Positions 33,619 through 43,691 of a stretch of DNA of 64,000 nt are shown piece by piece. The first letter of the stretch is position 1, and every line of letters begins with the position of its first letter. The DNA comes from Corbicula japonica (lineage: Eukaryota > Mollusca > Bivalvia > Venerida > Cyrenidae). Where the stretch lies: the NCBI GenBank assembly GCA_038501625.1, contig JAZAYU010001053.1:33419-97418 (forward strand), written 5' to 3'. Position numbers and translations under genes: made by a program. Under the pieces are notes generated by a model. It did no database searches and was not told where the DNA came from. It was given only the letters and a program-made list of their open reading frames with translations.

Positions 33619-33765
33619 TCCCAAGATCACTAATCTAAGAATGGAAACCAGTCTTCAATATTGAGCAGCTGATTGGTTAAAATTAAAACCATTCTCCAAA
33701 CTGGCCAATCACAAGGTAGAGTTTTGAGACTGGTCTCTATTTCATGTTTAAATATCTGAATCGCA
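33619..33765. mobile_element. Family A-related foldback, diverged
   Basis: CCCAAGATCACTAATCTAAG and AAACCAGTCTTCAATATTGAG, mirrored by AGTTTTGAGACTGGTCTCTA. The right terminus is worn. Confidence 0.6.
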
Positions 33766-33794
33766 AACTTCTATACTGATGACCTTAGACCTGT

Positions 33795-33943
33795 TCTAAA
33801 GATTACTAAACTAAGGCTGAAAACCAGTTTTTAATAATTATGAGTACCTAATTGGTATACATTGTGGCAATTCAACAAACTAACTAATCGCAAGCTAGAT
33901 ATTGTAGACTGGTGTCCATATTCAGTTTTGTGATCTTGTGCCC
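33795..33943. mobile_element. Family A-related foldback, diverged
   Basis: AAGATTACTAAACTAAGGCTG to TTCAGTTTTGTGATCTTGTG, with worn arms. Confidence 0.6.
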
Positions 33944-34112
33944 ATAATTTTTTTCCATACCATTTCATAAATGTATATGTAGTGCACAACCCTATAAGAT
34001 TTTGGATATAGTCCTTATGTAAATAGACTTCATGATGTGACAAGTGGCTGGTCTATGAATGCAGACCATCATTTAAGGAACATAAGTCTTGTATTAAGGT
34101 CTTTGTTGAGAA

Positions 34113-34423
34113 ATGTGCTTTACTTGATAAAAATTGAGACATTGCCGGGAAGTTTTAAGGCTTTCCTCCATAGAGACATCTTTAGGGCATGGGTGAACAG
34201 TGTAGATCCAGATCAGCTGGCACATCCATGCCATCTGATCAGGATCTGCACTATTCATTTTTGGATTTATTTATTCGGTTATTTCTGACCAAAAAGCAAA
34301 CAGCAGATCCAGATCAGGTGGCACGAATCTACACTGGTCATACATGCCATAAAGATGTCTATATGGAGGAAAGGCTTAAAACTTCCTGGCAATGTCTCAA
34401 TTTCTATTTCATCAAGTAATGCA
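34113..34423. mobile_element. Family B element with inverted repeats extending into its flanks
   Basis: The core 34158-34380 has TTTCCTCCATAGAGAC and TCTATATGGAGGAAAGG ends. Outside these the inversion continues about 45 more bases: GAGACATTGCCGGGAAG on the left against CTTCCTGGCAATGTCTC on the right, then ACTTGAT and ATCAAGT. Most family B copies lack such outer arms. Confidence 0.7.
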
Positions 34424-35083
34424 TATATATGGAGTAAAGGGTTAAGAAATTAAAAATGCTTAACCTCCTACATGAATATTTCTATGAACAATGGATGATA
34501 ATGATATTTAGAAGGCAACTACAAGAGCTATAGGATAGAACTAGCCAATACTTTTTTCGACTTTATTACATGTGTAACTATAAATAGCAACAAATAAAGA
34601 CCAAAATGCCAGGGTACCTTTCATGATAAAAGGCGGGCCAAAAACCTGTAATCGTGAGCCAAAAACTGTTATCGTGGACCGACCTCTTCTATCACGCTTA
34701 TGGCATATGGTTATCATTGATACATAGCTCTCGGGCCAGTATTGCTCTTCTGTGCCGACATCACCTCATGGCCCTTCTACACTGGATAATAACCTCTTAG
34801 TACTGCATGTAGCTAAGTTTGTCATAAACATTATTTTATGTAACTTGTAAATTATTAGCGGTTTCATTTATTTATATGTGCCTGAGGAAAAAAAGTATAA
34901 ATCTTATGAAAGTCATAAAAGTCATGCATCATATAAAGTACTTTTGATATAAACACACGAGGACATGGCGGCTATATTAACATGTCTGGGCTAGAGAAAA
35001 ATATTGCATCTACGAGTATTCAGAAAAAAATAAATTGTAAAGACATGACTCTCCTTACGTCTAACAATCAGAACACACAGAAT

Positions 35084-35410
35084 ACCATTACAACAGGGTA
35101 CCAGTACACACAGAATACCAGTACAACAGGGTACCAGTATACACAGAATACCAGTACAACAGGGTACCAGTACACACAGAATACCAGTACAACAGGGTAC
35201 CAGTACACACAGAATACCAGTACAACAGGGTACCAGTACACACAGAATACCAGCACAACAGGGTAACAGTACACACAGAATACCAGTACAACAGGGTACC
35301 AGTACACACAGAATACCAGTACAACAGGGTACCAGTACACACAGAATACCAGTACAACAGGGTACCAGTACACACCAGTACAACAGGGTACCAGTACACA
35401 CAGAATACCA
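35084..35410 (+). repeat. 33-bp minisatellite (about nine units)
   Basis: Units ACAGGGTACCAGTACACACAG plus AATACCAGTACA repeat nearly perfectly. Because 33 is a multiple of 3, several frames stay open on both strands (for example a Thr-Gln-Asn-Thr-Ser repeat). No splice sites, start context or conserved sequence supports a protein. Confidence 0.92.
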
Positions 35411-35711
35411 CTCTCTTACGCTATCGGCTCATTACATTCACCTCTGTTATCGGCTGGGACTACTTTCAACTACTTTTACTTTAACTCAAAAAATAGTTTA
35501 CCAATTATATTTAAAATTGCTTGGGTTTCTTTGGTTTGAATGAAAGATAATGAAGATATCTGTCATTTGTTTATCCACAAGCTTTCATATTCATAATTAT
35601 GACTGTATAAAATAAGGCTGTCGAGTTATGTCAAAAATCTTGGTATTGAGCCTTTCGCAGAGATGTAAAGTGAGTGTAAGGAACAACAACTCTGCAAAGG
35701 AGATTGAGAGA

Positions 35712-35884
35712 ATACCAGTACAACAGGGTACAAGTACAACATGGTACGAGTACACTCAGAGTACCAGTACACTCAAGAGTACCATTACAAAAGGGTACCA
35801 GTACAACAGGGTACCAGTACACTCAGAGTACCAGTACAACAGGGTACAACAGGGTACCAGTACAACAGGGTACCAGTACACTGC
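35712..35884 (+). repeat. Second array related to the 33-bp minisatellite
   Basis: Irregular units of GTACCAGTACAACAGGGTAC and GTACACTCAGAGTACCAG, related to 35084-35410 but lacking the AATACC part in most units. Confidence 0.88.
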
Positions 35885-35907
35885 TCACATTTTTTAATGC
35901 CATCTAA

Positions 35908-36330
35908 AACCTTTACTCCATATATACAGGTTTTATCTGTGCCATCTGATCTGGATCTACAAGGGTCAGTTGGTTTGAAATAACCTACTGAATCTAAAAG
36001 TGAACAGTGTGGATTCAGAACAGAATATTGTACTGGCTGATCTTGATCTATGCTGTTCACCACTGCAATATTCAGTGGTGTAAATGGTGATTTTTGCAAT
36101 TGTGCATAAAATGTAAATGACTTGATAAAACGGATATGTATACTTACAAACTCCATAGATACACCTTAATGACATGGGCAAACAGTTTCAATCCAGATCA
36201 GCAGCACTTCTGTGCCATCTGATCAGAATTTACACTGTCTGCTTTTTTGATTAATTGGTCATTTCTGACCAAAAGGTGAACAGTGCAGATACAGATCAGA
36301 CAACACAGATTTTCTGGCTGGTCGCATAAG
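35908..36330. mobile_element. Two neighbouring degraded family B elements
   Basis: 35908-36090 (AACCTTTACTCCATATATAC; TGGCTGATCTTGATCTATG) and 36149-36330 (CTCCATAGATACACCTTAAT; AATCCAGATCAGCAGCAC; GTGAACAGTGCAGATACAG). Both lack clean right ends. Confidence 0.6.
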
Positions 36331-36750
36331 CATAAAACATGTACAGTGAATGAAGACCCCCATTGGGACTGAGAAAAAGTGGTCTTAATAGTGGATGATC
36401 TTTATATAGGGGTCAAAAATAGTGCAAAACTGTAAAAAGGGACATCAGAATAGTGGAATTATAAGTGAGGTTGTCTTAATGAGAGGTTTCGCTCTATATA
36501 TAAAGGTTTAATATAGTTGCATATAAATGCAAGCTGACTTTGGAAAAGAAAAGTGGACGTGTAAAACTCAGTGTACAGGTAAATTAGATTCAAGTCCACT
36601 CACATTAATAAAGGTTCATTTGCTATAATGTAAGTACTCTTGTAAAGTATTTAATTATTGTGTGGGATGTAATTTGCATGCCGAAGCCAAAATGATGTTT
36701 GCTGTTAAGATGCTGGTTTTGAATTTGTTTGATTTTTAGAAGGTATGATA

Positions 36751-36988
36751 TTAACCCTTTCCTCCTTTTGACACCTTCATGGCGTGCGTTAACAGTGTAG
36801 ATCCAGATCAGCTGGCACATCTGTGCCATCTGCTCTGGATCTGCACTGTTCCCTGTTTGATAAGTTTATTTTCAGACCAAAAAGCAAACACTGCAGATCC
36901 TATCAGAAGGCATGGATGTACCAACTGATCTGGATCTACACTGGTCACACACATGGTAAAATGTGTATATATTAAGTAAGGGTTTAAA
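36751..36988. mobile_element. Family B two-hairpin element
   Basis: TTAACCCTTTCCTCCTTTTG to AGTAAGGGTTTAA, with hairpin arms CAGTGTAGATCCAGATCAGC / GCTCTGGATCTGCACTG and GCAGATCCTATCAG / CTGATCTGGATCTACACTGG. Confidence 0.8.
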
Positions 36989-37467
36989 TGGCTTAAGTTC
37001 ACAGATATTTGATTTCACACACTTTTCATAGCATGCACTACAGGAAAATTGAACATGTGTGAAAAGTAACTAAGTGCTTATGAAAATTTTTAAAACATAC
37101 ATAATGATTGGACAATTTTCAAATTATTATTGACTGTATTGTATTTTTCTGTGCTTTTGACCCAAATGGTACATAATAATGTCATGATATATAAAGCGAC
37201 CAGTCAAGAAGTACCGGGCATATCAATTACCTGACAGGAAACTTGAGCCAAATTTAAGTGGAAAAAGACTAGATGCTTGACTTAACACTTCAATTGAATG
37301 CAATCTTAGGTCATGATACTTGTCCCACTTGCTCATCAACGATGACTGAACAGTAAAGTTGTGCAGTAAATTTGCAAGCTATGGGCTTTTGACTAAGATA
37401 AAAAACATACACCTAATTACACAATCAGTGTTCATGCTGACCAAAATGCCACAGTATTAAGAATTGT

Positions 37468-37735
37468 ATAACCCTTTACTCCATTGATATGATTTTAATT
37501 GCACGGGCAAACAGTTACTTGTGCAATAAAACCTGTATATGGAGTAAAAGGTTATTCTTAGTTTATAAGCATTGATGTAACTTAATAATTAAAAAATATA
37601 TCACAATTCCCATTAAGACATACACATTTATAAACAAAACATGGACTAGGTTATGGCAAAGAAATAATGTGCCAGCTTACCTGGCTCTATTCACTCTGAC
37701 GAATAAAGACGTATCTATGAAGTAAAGATTTAATT
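37468..37735. mobile_element. Family B deletion derivative and a second fragment
   Basis: 37468-37553 keeps only the two ends (AACCCTTTACTCCATTG, GGAGTAAAAGGTTA) with about 40 nt between. 37663-37735 is a right-end fragment. Confidence 0.55.
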
Positions 37736-38176
37736 AAAAGTGTCAGTGTAATTAATTTTGGCTCACTTCCAGCTAATGAAATGCTGACAGATTTTTATAA
37801 GTTTATAAGAAAAGATTGAAATTCATTTTCATTTTTTATTGTTAATGCAATATATTTCCCCTTCAATAAAATATAAAATTTCATTTTAAAATTGCCTTTT
37901 ATTTTCTTTCACCTGAATGGTAAATATTGCATTACTGTTGTAGAATATAATGTTACAAAATGCTGACAACAATTATATTTGTTTGTAAAAAGACACAATG
38001 ATGTAGTTAAACCATTGACATTGCTAAAATAAGCAAAAATACTAGTCATGGTATAGTATTACGTAAATAAAAAAAAAAACAACAAAAAATACATAAAGGA
38101 ATAAAATCCACTGTATGGTAAGGTAAACAAACAATCATAAAATATAAAGCTTTGATTTGAATATGTCAATAAATTG

Positions 38177-38267
38177 GCCCAAGATTATAATCCAGTCGCC
38201 ATTTCAGCCAATCAGATGCTTGAGATTTCAGAATGGTTTCCTGATTTAGTTTTATGATCTTGGGCCA
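38177..38267. mobile_element. Family A deletion derivative
   Basis: GGCCCAAGATTATAA joins CAGTCGCCATTTCAGCCAAT, CAGATGCTTGAGATTTC and TAGTTTTATGATCTTGGGCC. Confidence 0.75.
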
Positions 38268-38605
38268 GTAAGTGTATTTTTTATTACCACATTAATCGTA
38301 GTGCATTTCTATTTTTCTGTTTAGTTGTTTGAATAGATATGTATACATGCATTTTGAATTTTTTTTATTAACTATCAACTAAAACCTTTTCATTTCGTGA
38401 CAAGAATACAAAGCAATTATTCATTCCTAAAGGATCTGCACATAAATTATTAATATTTCAACATGTTTTAACACAGGTAAGGGGTAAAAAAAAAGTTCTG
38501 ATTTTCACTAAAAAACAAAGTAATAAACACAGCTTTTCACAAACTTTGAATGTATGAGAAAAAAGTAAAATCAGTTTATCTCAGTTATTTAATTGGTCTA
38601 CGTTT

Positions 38606-38742
38606 TAACCCTTCAATCCATGGGATATGACAGTCTGTTATTTATGGGCTTATAGTGTAGGCACGTCCACAGATGTGCCGACTGATCTGGATCTACACTG
38701 TTTGCACGTGATAAAACTCATGTTTATGGATTAAAGAGTGAT
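38606..38742. mobile_element. Family B remnant
   Basis: TTAACCCTTCAATCCATGG and TATGGATTAAAGAGTG surround a single shortened hairpin. Confidence 0.55.
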
Positions 38743-39049
38743 AGAAGTGCCCTTGATTTTTAACTTTTGCATATTTGGTTCTGGACACAGAACGATTGTA
38801 TACTTTTTTAACATTGTATATACCTCACACCATATTAATTTGTTTACTGAGTGCATAAATTCTTGTTTTTAGTTTGTTTAAGTTTTGAGTTGTGTGTTTA
38901 GTTGTTTATAACATCAGTTTTGTTTTCTGACTGGAAAGCAAGGACTATTGACTATTGATTTACTTGTATATGTCTATACTATAAAGAATAAAATTGATGT
39001 TGAAGTTATGTTTATTATGAGTAAGTTTGTTCAGAAAAATTGTCAGTAA

Positions 39050-39203
39050 GCTCTTTTCTCCATATATACATGTACCACTTTGTGGCTTGACCAAACCATG
39101 TAGATCCAGATCAGCCGGCACATCCATTCCATCTTATCAGGATCTGCTCTGTTTGCTGGAAATACACTGGTCGCACATGTGATGTGGATTAAAGTGTTAA
39201 ACA
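39050..39203. mobile_element. Family B remnant
   Basis: TCTTTTCTCCATATATACAT, TGTAGATCCAGATCAGCCGG, CTTATCAGGATCTGCTCTG and GTGGATTAAAGTGTTAA. Hairpin II is deleted. Confidence 0.6.
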
Positions 39204-39286
39204 CATCAGTTATAGTAAAGGCTGTATGGTAACCCAGTCACCCAGTCCTGCACCATGATTTCTAACTATGACTGTCGAAAGCTCAG

Positions 39287-39355
39287 TGCCAAAGGTTTAA
39301 AACTGAGCATGGAAACGAGTCTCAAATCTCAAGCATCTGATTGGCTGAAATGGTG
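39287..39355. mobile_element. Family A half copy
   Basis: AAAGGTTTAAAACTGAGCATGG, then CAAATCTCAAGCATCTGATT and GGCTGAAATGG. The second arm is missing. Confidence 0.7.
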
Positions 39356-39419
39356 ATTTTCCACTTAAATAATCCATTAAATCTCAAAATAGCATCCGTA
39401 CCAAAGGGATGACTATTAT

Positions 39420-39667
39420 ATAACCCTTTCCTCCATAAATACACATTTTTATGCATGTGCGACCAGTGTAGATCCAGATCGGCCAGCACATCTGCCCATC
39501 TGATAAGGATCTGCACTGGTTGCATTTTGGTCAGAAATAACCTAAGGAATCAAAATGCAAACAGTCTAGATCCTGATCAGATGGCAGGGATGTGCCGGCT
39601 GATCTGGATCTAAACTGTTCACCTGTGCAATAAAGGTATACATGTATCTATGGAGGAAAGGGATAAT
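39420..39667. mobile_element. Family B two-hairpin element, full copy (opposite orientation)
   Basis: TAACCCTTTCCTCCATAAAT to CTATGGAGGAAAGGGATAA. Here the CCAGTGTAGATCC hairpin comes first and the AACAGTCTAGATCC / GGATCTAAACTGTT hairpin second, the reverse of 32037-32277. A worn further copy follows at about 39690-39930. Confidence 0.82.
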
Positions 39668-40300
39668 CAAGGCATGACTAACTATATAAATCCAGTACTC
39701 TAAATATAATGGGTTTTTTTATTATGTGTATGACCAGTGTAGATCACATCCATGCCATCTGTTCTACACCAGTCGCCTCTTATTCAGAAATAACCTAAGG
39801 AATCTAAAAGCAAATATTATAGATCTTGATCAAATGGCAGAGATGTGCCAGCCAATCTGGATTTGCACTGTTAGCCCATAGATACCTTACACTGTTAGCC
39901 CATAGATACCAGCCATATCCCATGGAGTAAATATGTATATGTGGCTCAACAAGAATGTCCAACTCTGCTAGCAACTGTCTTGGTCAATTTGTAGTCACTA
40001 CATCTAAAATTAGACTGGCACCTGTCCCTATGTTCTGTTATATATTCTCATGCCACTTATACAATAGTTGTCTATACCTCCAAGAAAAGCAACTCCTGCA
40101 GGTACATATACATTTTACTTCTCTTATCTCCTAGAACATAGATGTTTTCAGCATTTCAGAAAAAATAAGAAAATGAAATGAAGTAAAATAAGAGATAATA
40201 AGTATTTCAGTGTTTTTTTTTATAAACCATCTAGCTGGTGCCAGGCTACATCTAAAATATGCATAAGATATACCATTTTGTAAGGCTGTATGCTTCTGAA

Positions 40301-40431
40301 CTCAATATCATAAACTGGATACTTGCGACCAGTCTCACATCTCAAGCAGTAGATAATAATTGGAATTTACCAGTTTCTATAATTAAATCACTGACTGGTC
40401 TCCAATTTTAATTTTATGATCAATTACCCTG
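40301..40431. mobile_element. Family A-related foldback, diverged
   Basis: ATATCATAAACTGGATAC, GACCAGTCTCACATCTCAAG and the mirror GACTGGTCTCCAATTTTAAT with TTTATGATCAA. Confidence 0.6.
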
Positions 40432-40727
40432 GTAACAACTAGAAACCAGTCCTGAAATTGCAGCTGGTCATCTTTTTTAGTATGGAAGATAAACATTTGG
40501 CTGATACAAATGTATGCTAATTGTACCATCAATATGGCAGTTTGCAACAGACCTGTGCCCCTATCCCAGAAAATGTGATCTATGTTAGATCCACAATACA
40601 TCATAATTTGTTCTCTTACTGGATATGTGAAGCTGTGTTTTTTGAATCTCAGATTCCTCATATCCATTTTTCATGGTAGACTCAACAGCCATTAAAGAGC
40701 TTATCATTTATACAAACTAGAAGATTT

Positions 40728-40967
40728 AACCTTTTCCGCCATATATACGCATTTTTCCGCATGTGTGACCAGTGTAAATCCAGATCAGCCGTCACATCCG
40801 TGCTGTCTGATCAAGATCTGCACTGGTCGCATTTTGGTCAGAAATAATGTAACCAATCAAAATGTGAACTGTTTAGATCCTGATCAGACAGCACGGATGT
40901 GCCAGCTGATCTGGATCTAAACTGTTTGCCCTTGCAATAAAGGTGCATCTATGGAGGAAAGGGTTAA
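40728..40967. mobile_element. Family B two-hairpin element, full copy
   Basis: TTTAACCTTTTCCGCCATAT to CTATGGAGGAAAGGGTTAA. Hairpins ACCAGTGTAAATCC / AGATCTGCACTGGT and AACTGTTTAGATCC / GGATCTAAACTGTT. Confidence 0.85.
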
Positions 40968-41228
40968 GTACCAGTTTGTGACTCAGATGTTTTCTTTTTT
41001 GGCAGATTTCGTTGATTTTCAGAAACAGGATAAGCTTTGATATATTTAATACTTCCTCTGACCATGTCTGATGTTTACAGAAGTCATAAAAACTTCAAGT
41101 ACAATATAACTTTCTTACAAACAAGTAATTTTTCTTTCATGTAGTATTTTATTGTCAATAAAAAACACATGTCAGAAATACTGATGAATATGAATCAATT
41201 TGTTCAACACAAACAACAGCAATTATTT

Positions 41229-41665
41229 TCTCCCTTTACTTCATGAAAATGACTCATATCTCACAGATGAACTGTGTAAATCGAGATCCAATTCTGTGCT
41301 GTCTGATCAGGGCCCAAGATCATAAAACTAAAGCTGGAGACCAGACTCAGTTTTATGATCATGGGCCCTGAATCTACTATGTTAACTTTCAGATTTATAA
41401 AGTTATTTCTTACAAAGAAGTGATCAGTTTAGTTCCAAATAGATGCCATGTATGTGCCAGCTGGTCTGGATCTACACTGGTTTCACATGCAATAATTGCC
41501 CAAGGTTATAAAACTGAGCATGGAAACCAGTCTCAAATCTCAAGCATCTGATTCACTGAAATGGCAACCAGTCGCCATTTCAGCCAATCAGATGCTAGAG
41601 ATTCGAGACTGGTTTCCAAACTCAGTTTATAACCTTCAGCCATTATATATGGAGTAAAGGGTTAA
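41229..41665. mobile_element. Family B element carrying two nested family A insertions
   Basis: The family B sequence runs from CCCTTTACTTCATGAAAATG to TATATGGAGTAAAGGGTTAA. It is interrupted at 41311-41368 by a 58-bp family A derivative (GCCCAAGATCATAAAACT to GATCATGGGCCC) and at 41498-41641 by a full family A palindrome flanked by AATT / ATTA. Confidence 0.8.
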
Positions 41666-41725
41666 ATGCAATTTCATTACCTGCAATCAAAGATTTTAAA
41701 AAAATATCTACATGTGAAATTGATA

Positions 41726-41870
41726 CACAAGATTACAAAAAAGAGATTAGAGACTGGTCTCAAATCTCAAGCTTCTAATTGGCTGAAATGGAAGCTATTC
41801 TCCATTTCAGCCCATCAGATGCCTGAAATTAGAGACAAATATCTAGTTTCAGTTTTATGATCTAGGGCAC
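41726..41870. mobile_element. Family A foldback, diverged
   Basis: AAGATTACAAAAAAGAGATT, CAAATCTCAAGCTTCTAATT, GGCTGAAATGGAAGC and the mirror, ending TCAGTTTTATGATCTAGGGC. Confidence 0.75.
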
Positions 41871-42077
41871 AAATCAAAACATAATCCAACTTAATATATC
41901 ATAGTTCCTCAGTATGTCAAAATTCATTTTATAATAGAAGAGGAGTTCACAAAGGTTAATTCTATTAAATTCAAAGAAAAGTGTACAACTCAAAGTTACA
42001 TTTCTGTAAATGATTATAAGTTGTAACCTAACTGCAAAAATGATATAAATACCCTTGAAATAACATAGACTTATTCT

Positions 42078-42261
42078 GTTAACTCTTTTCTCCATATATA
42101 CACCTTTTTACGCATGTGTCACCAGTGTAGATCCAGATCAGCCAAACAAATCAAAAAGGGAACAGTTAAGATCAAGATCAGATGGCAAGGATGTGCCAGC
42201 TGATCTGGATCTAAACTGTTCGCCCATGCAATAAAGGTGTATCTATGGAGGAAAGGATTAA
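42078..42261. mobile_element. Family B element, centre deleted
   Basis: TTAACTCTTTTCTCCATATA to TATGGAGGAAAGGATTAA. The first hairpin is truncated after CCAGTGTAGATCCAGATCAG. Confidence 0.75.
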
Positions 42262-43567
42262 TGCACTAAGGGGAAGAAATAATCCATGAATATTTAAGCT
42301 GAAATGTGCTTTCAATATCTGGAATGTTTTTATTTCAGATTGCACATCACACATATGATTTCTCTTTCATTTTTTTCCAAATTATCACAAAAGACTACTT
42401 ATTTTCACATATTTAGTGGTAGGGTAATTGCGCAAATTACAAAAAAAACCCAGCAATATTGAAATGTGTAACAGTATGTCTTACTAGAATAATCCAAATG
42501 CTTTAATTCATGGCTGCTCAAGAGTCATTTGCTGTTCTTGTGTGAAAATTTGTCTCTGCAACATTAAATGAAACCACAATCCTTTACTCAACAGAAATAC
42601 AAAATACTTTGAACATGACAAAACTTTATATTTTTTAACAGAAAATGATGTTTTTACCATGTTAACTTGAATATGACTATACTAAAAGTTAACAATAAAA
42701 TGAGTTTATGTTGAATAACAAGCATCGATGGCAGACAGAAATAATCAACTGAACATTAATTTTGTTTTTGTATTCAATATTGTTTAACAGGCCCAAATAT
42801 CACAATCAATCTTTTGCTTAGTTTAAACTTATTAATGTTTAAATCGTTTGTGAAACAAGTTCTTCCAACTTATATTTATCAAGCTCAGTGACTGCTTCCT
42901 GGGTTACTGACCAGTACTCATGCTGAATGTGGATTGGGGAACCGCAAACGAATCTCATCCCTGGTGGAACTCGCAGTCTCAAGATCTTTTGCTCAACTCA
43001 ATTTTCTATTTAACTTATTTATTAAAAAAAAGTTAATGTTCAAATGAAATAAAATCTTCATACTCTCATGAAAATAGTTTCAATATTATGAACTCATGCT
43101 GAGATATTCAAGAATAAATGTTTGAGTTTTTTACTCTAACAGTTTAATTTATTTTTATTCAGAATATACAGATAATAAATGTTTTCAAAAATTGCATTGA
43201 AAACAATAAATAATTTATAAAGCTTATTCTTAAAACCTAAATAAAAAAGCTGTATATAATCATTATTTAAAAAAACCACTTGGATTTGAGTTTAAAATCC
43301 AGCTCAATATTGTGTGTGATATTGGGACGAGGAGTTTCCAAGTCAAATCATAGTTGAGTCCCTTATAAACTTAGCTTAATCACTCAGACTTGATGCTTCA
43401 CTTTAAAACCATGAATATAACTAAAATGTCCATTGTTAATATACCATCTACATAAATCAGTGCTTTTTTTACATTTAAATTTATTTCGTATAATCATAAA
43501 TTGAAAACAAATCATAACATATACAAATATATAACATACATGTTATAAATATATCACAAAAGTTATA

Positions 43568-43573
43568 TTTATT
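43568..43573 (-). promoter_or_regulatory. Candidate CCDC113 polyadenylation signal
   Basis: AATAAA on the minus strand, about 30 nt past the stop codon. This would give a very short 3' UTR. Unproven. Confidence 0.45.
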
Positions 43574-43601
43574 GTCTTTTCATTTGTATGTTGATAAAAA
43601 A

Positions 43602-43691
43602 TTAATGTGCTTCCATCATCCTAAACTGATTCGCCATTTCGTGACTGATTTTCATCTGCTGCCATGTCTTCCTGTGAGTACGCAGCGCCAT
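43602..43691 (-). CDS. CCDC113: CCDC113 terminal exon (29 codons + stop)
   Basis: Acceptor TTTTCTAG. Encodes MALRTHRKTWQQMKISHEMA, NQFRMMEAH and TAA. HRK-W-MKI matches the family C-terminus. Confidence 0.92.
   Translation of the reverse strand: MALRTHRKTWQQMKISHEMANQFRMMEAH

Larger units (their letters stand above)
29295..43601. other. Intergenic region between SLC6 and CCDC113, repeat-rich
   Basis: No gene was recognised on either strand. The two genes are convergent and both end into this interval. A possible polyadenylation hexamer AATAAA for SLC6 lies near 30231, unproven. Content: family B foldbacks roughly every 0.5-1 kb, several family A copies, two minisatellites and AT-rich filler. 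About 29.3-30.2, 31.1-31.4, 32.3-32.5, 34.45-35.0, 36.3-36.7, 37.0-37.4, 37.75-38.15 and 42.3-43.6 kb show nothing I can name. Confidence 0.7.

Noticed and set aside
34991..35411. Minus-strand ORFs of 101-136 codons with YWYPVVLVFC repeats, and the regular repeat spacing that could suggest a CRISPR array
   Set aside because: Repeats are contiguous without unique spacers and the DNA is eukaryotic; it is a minisatellite.
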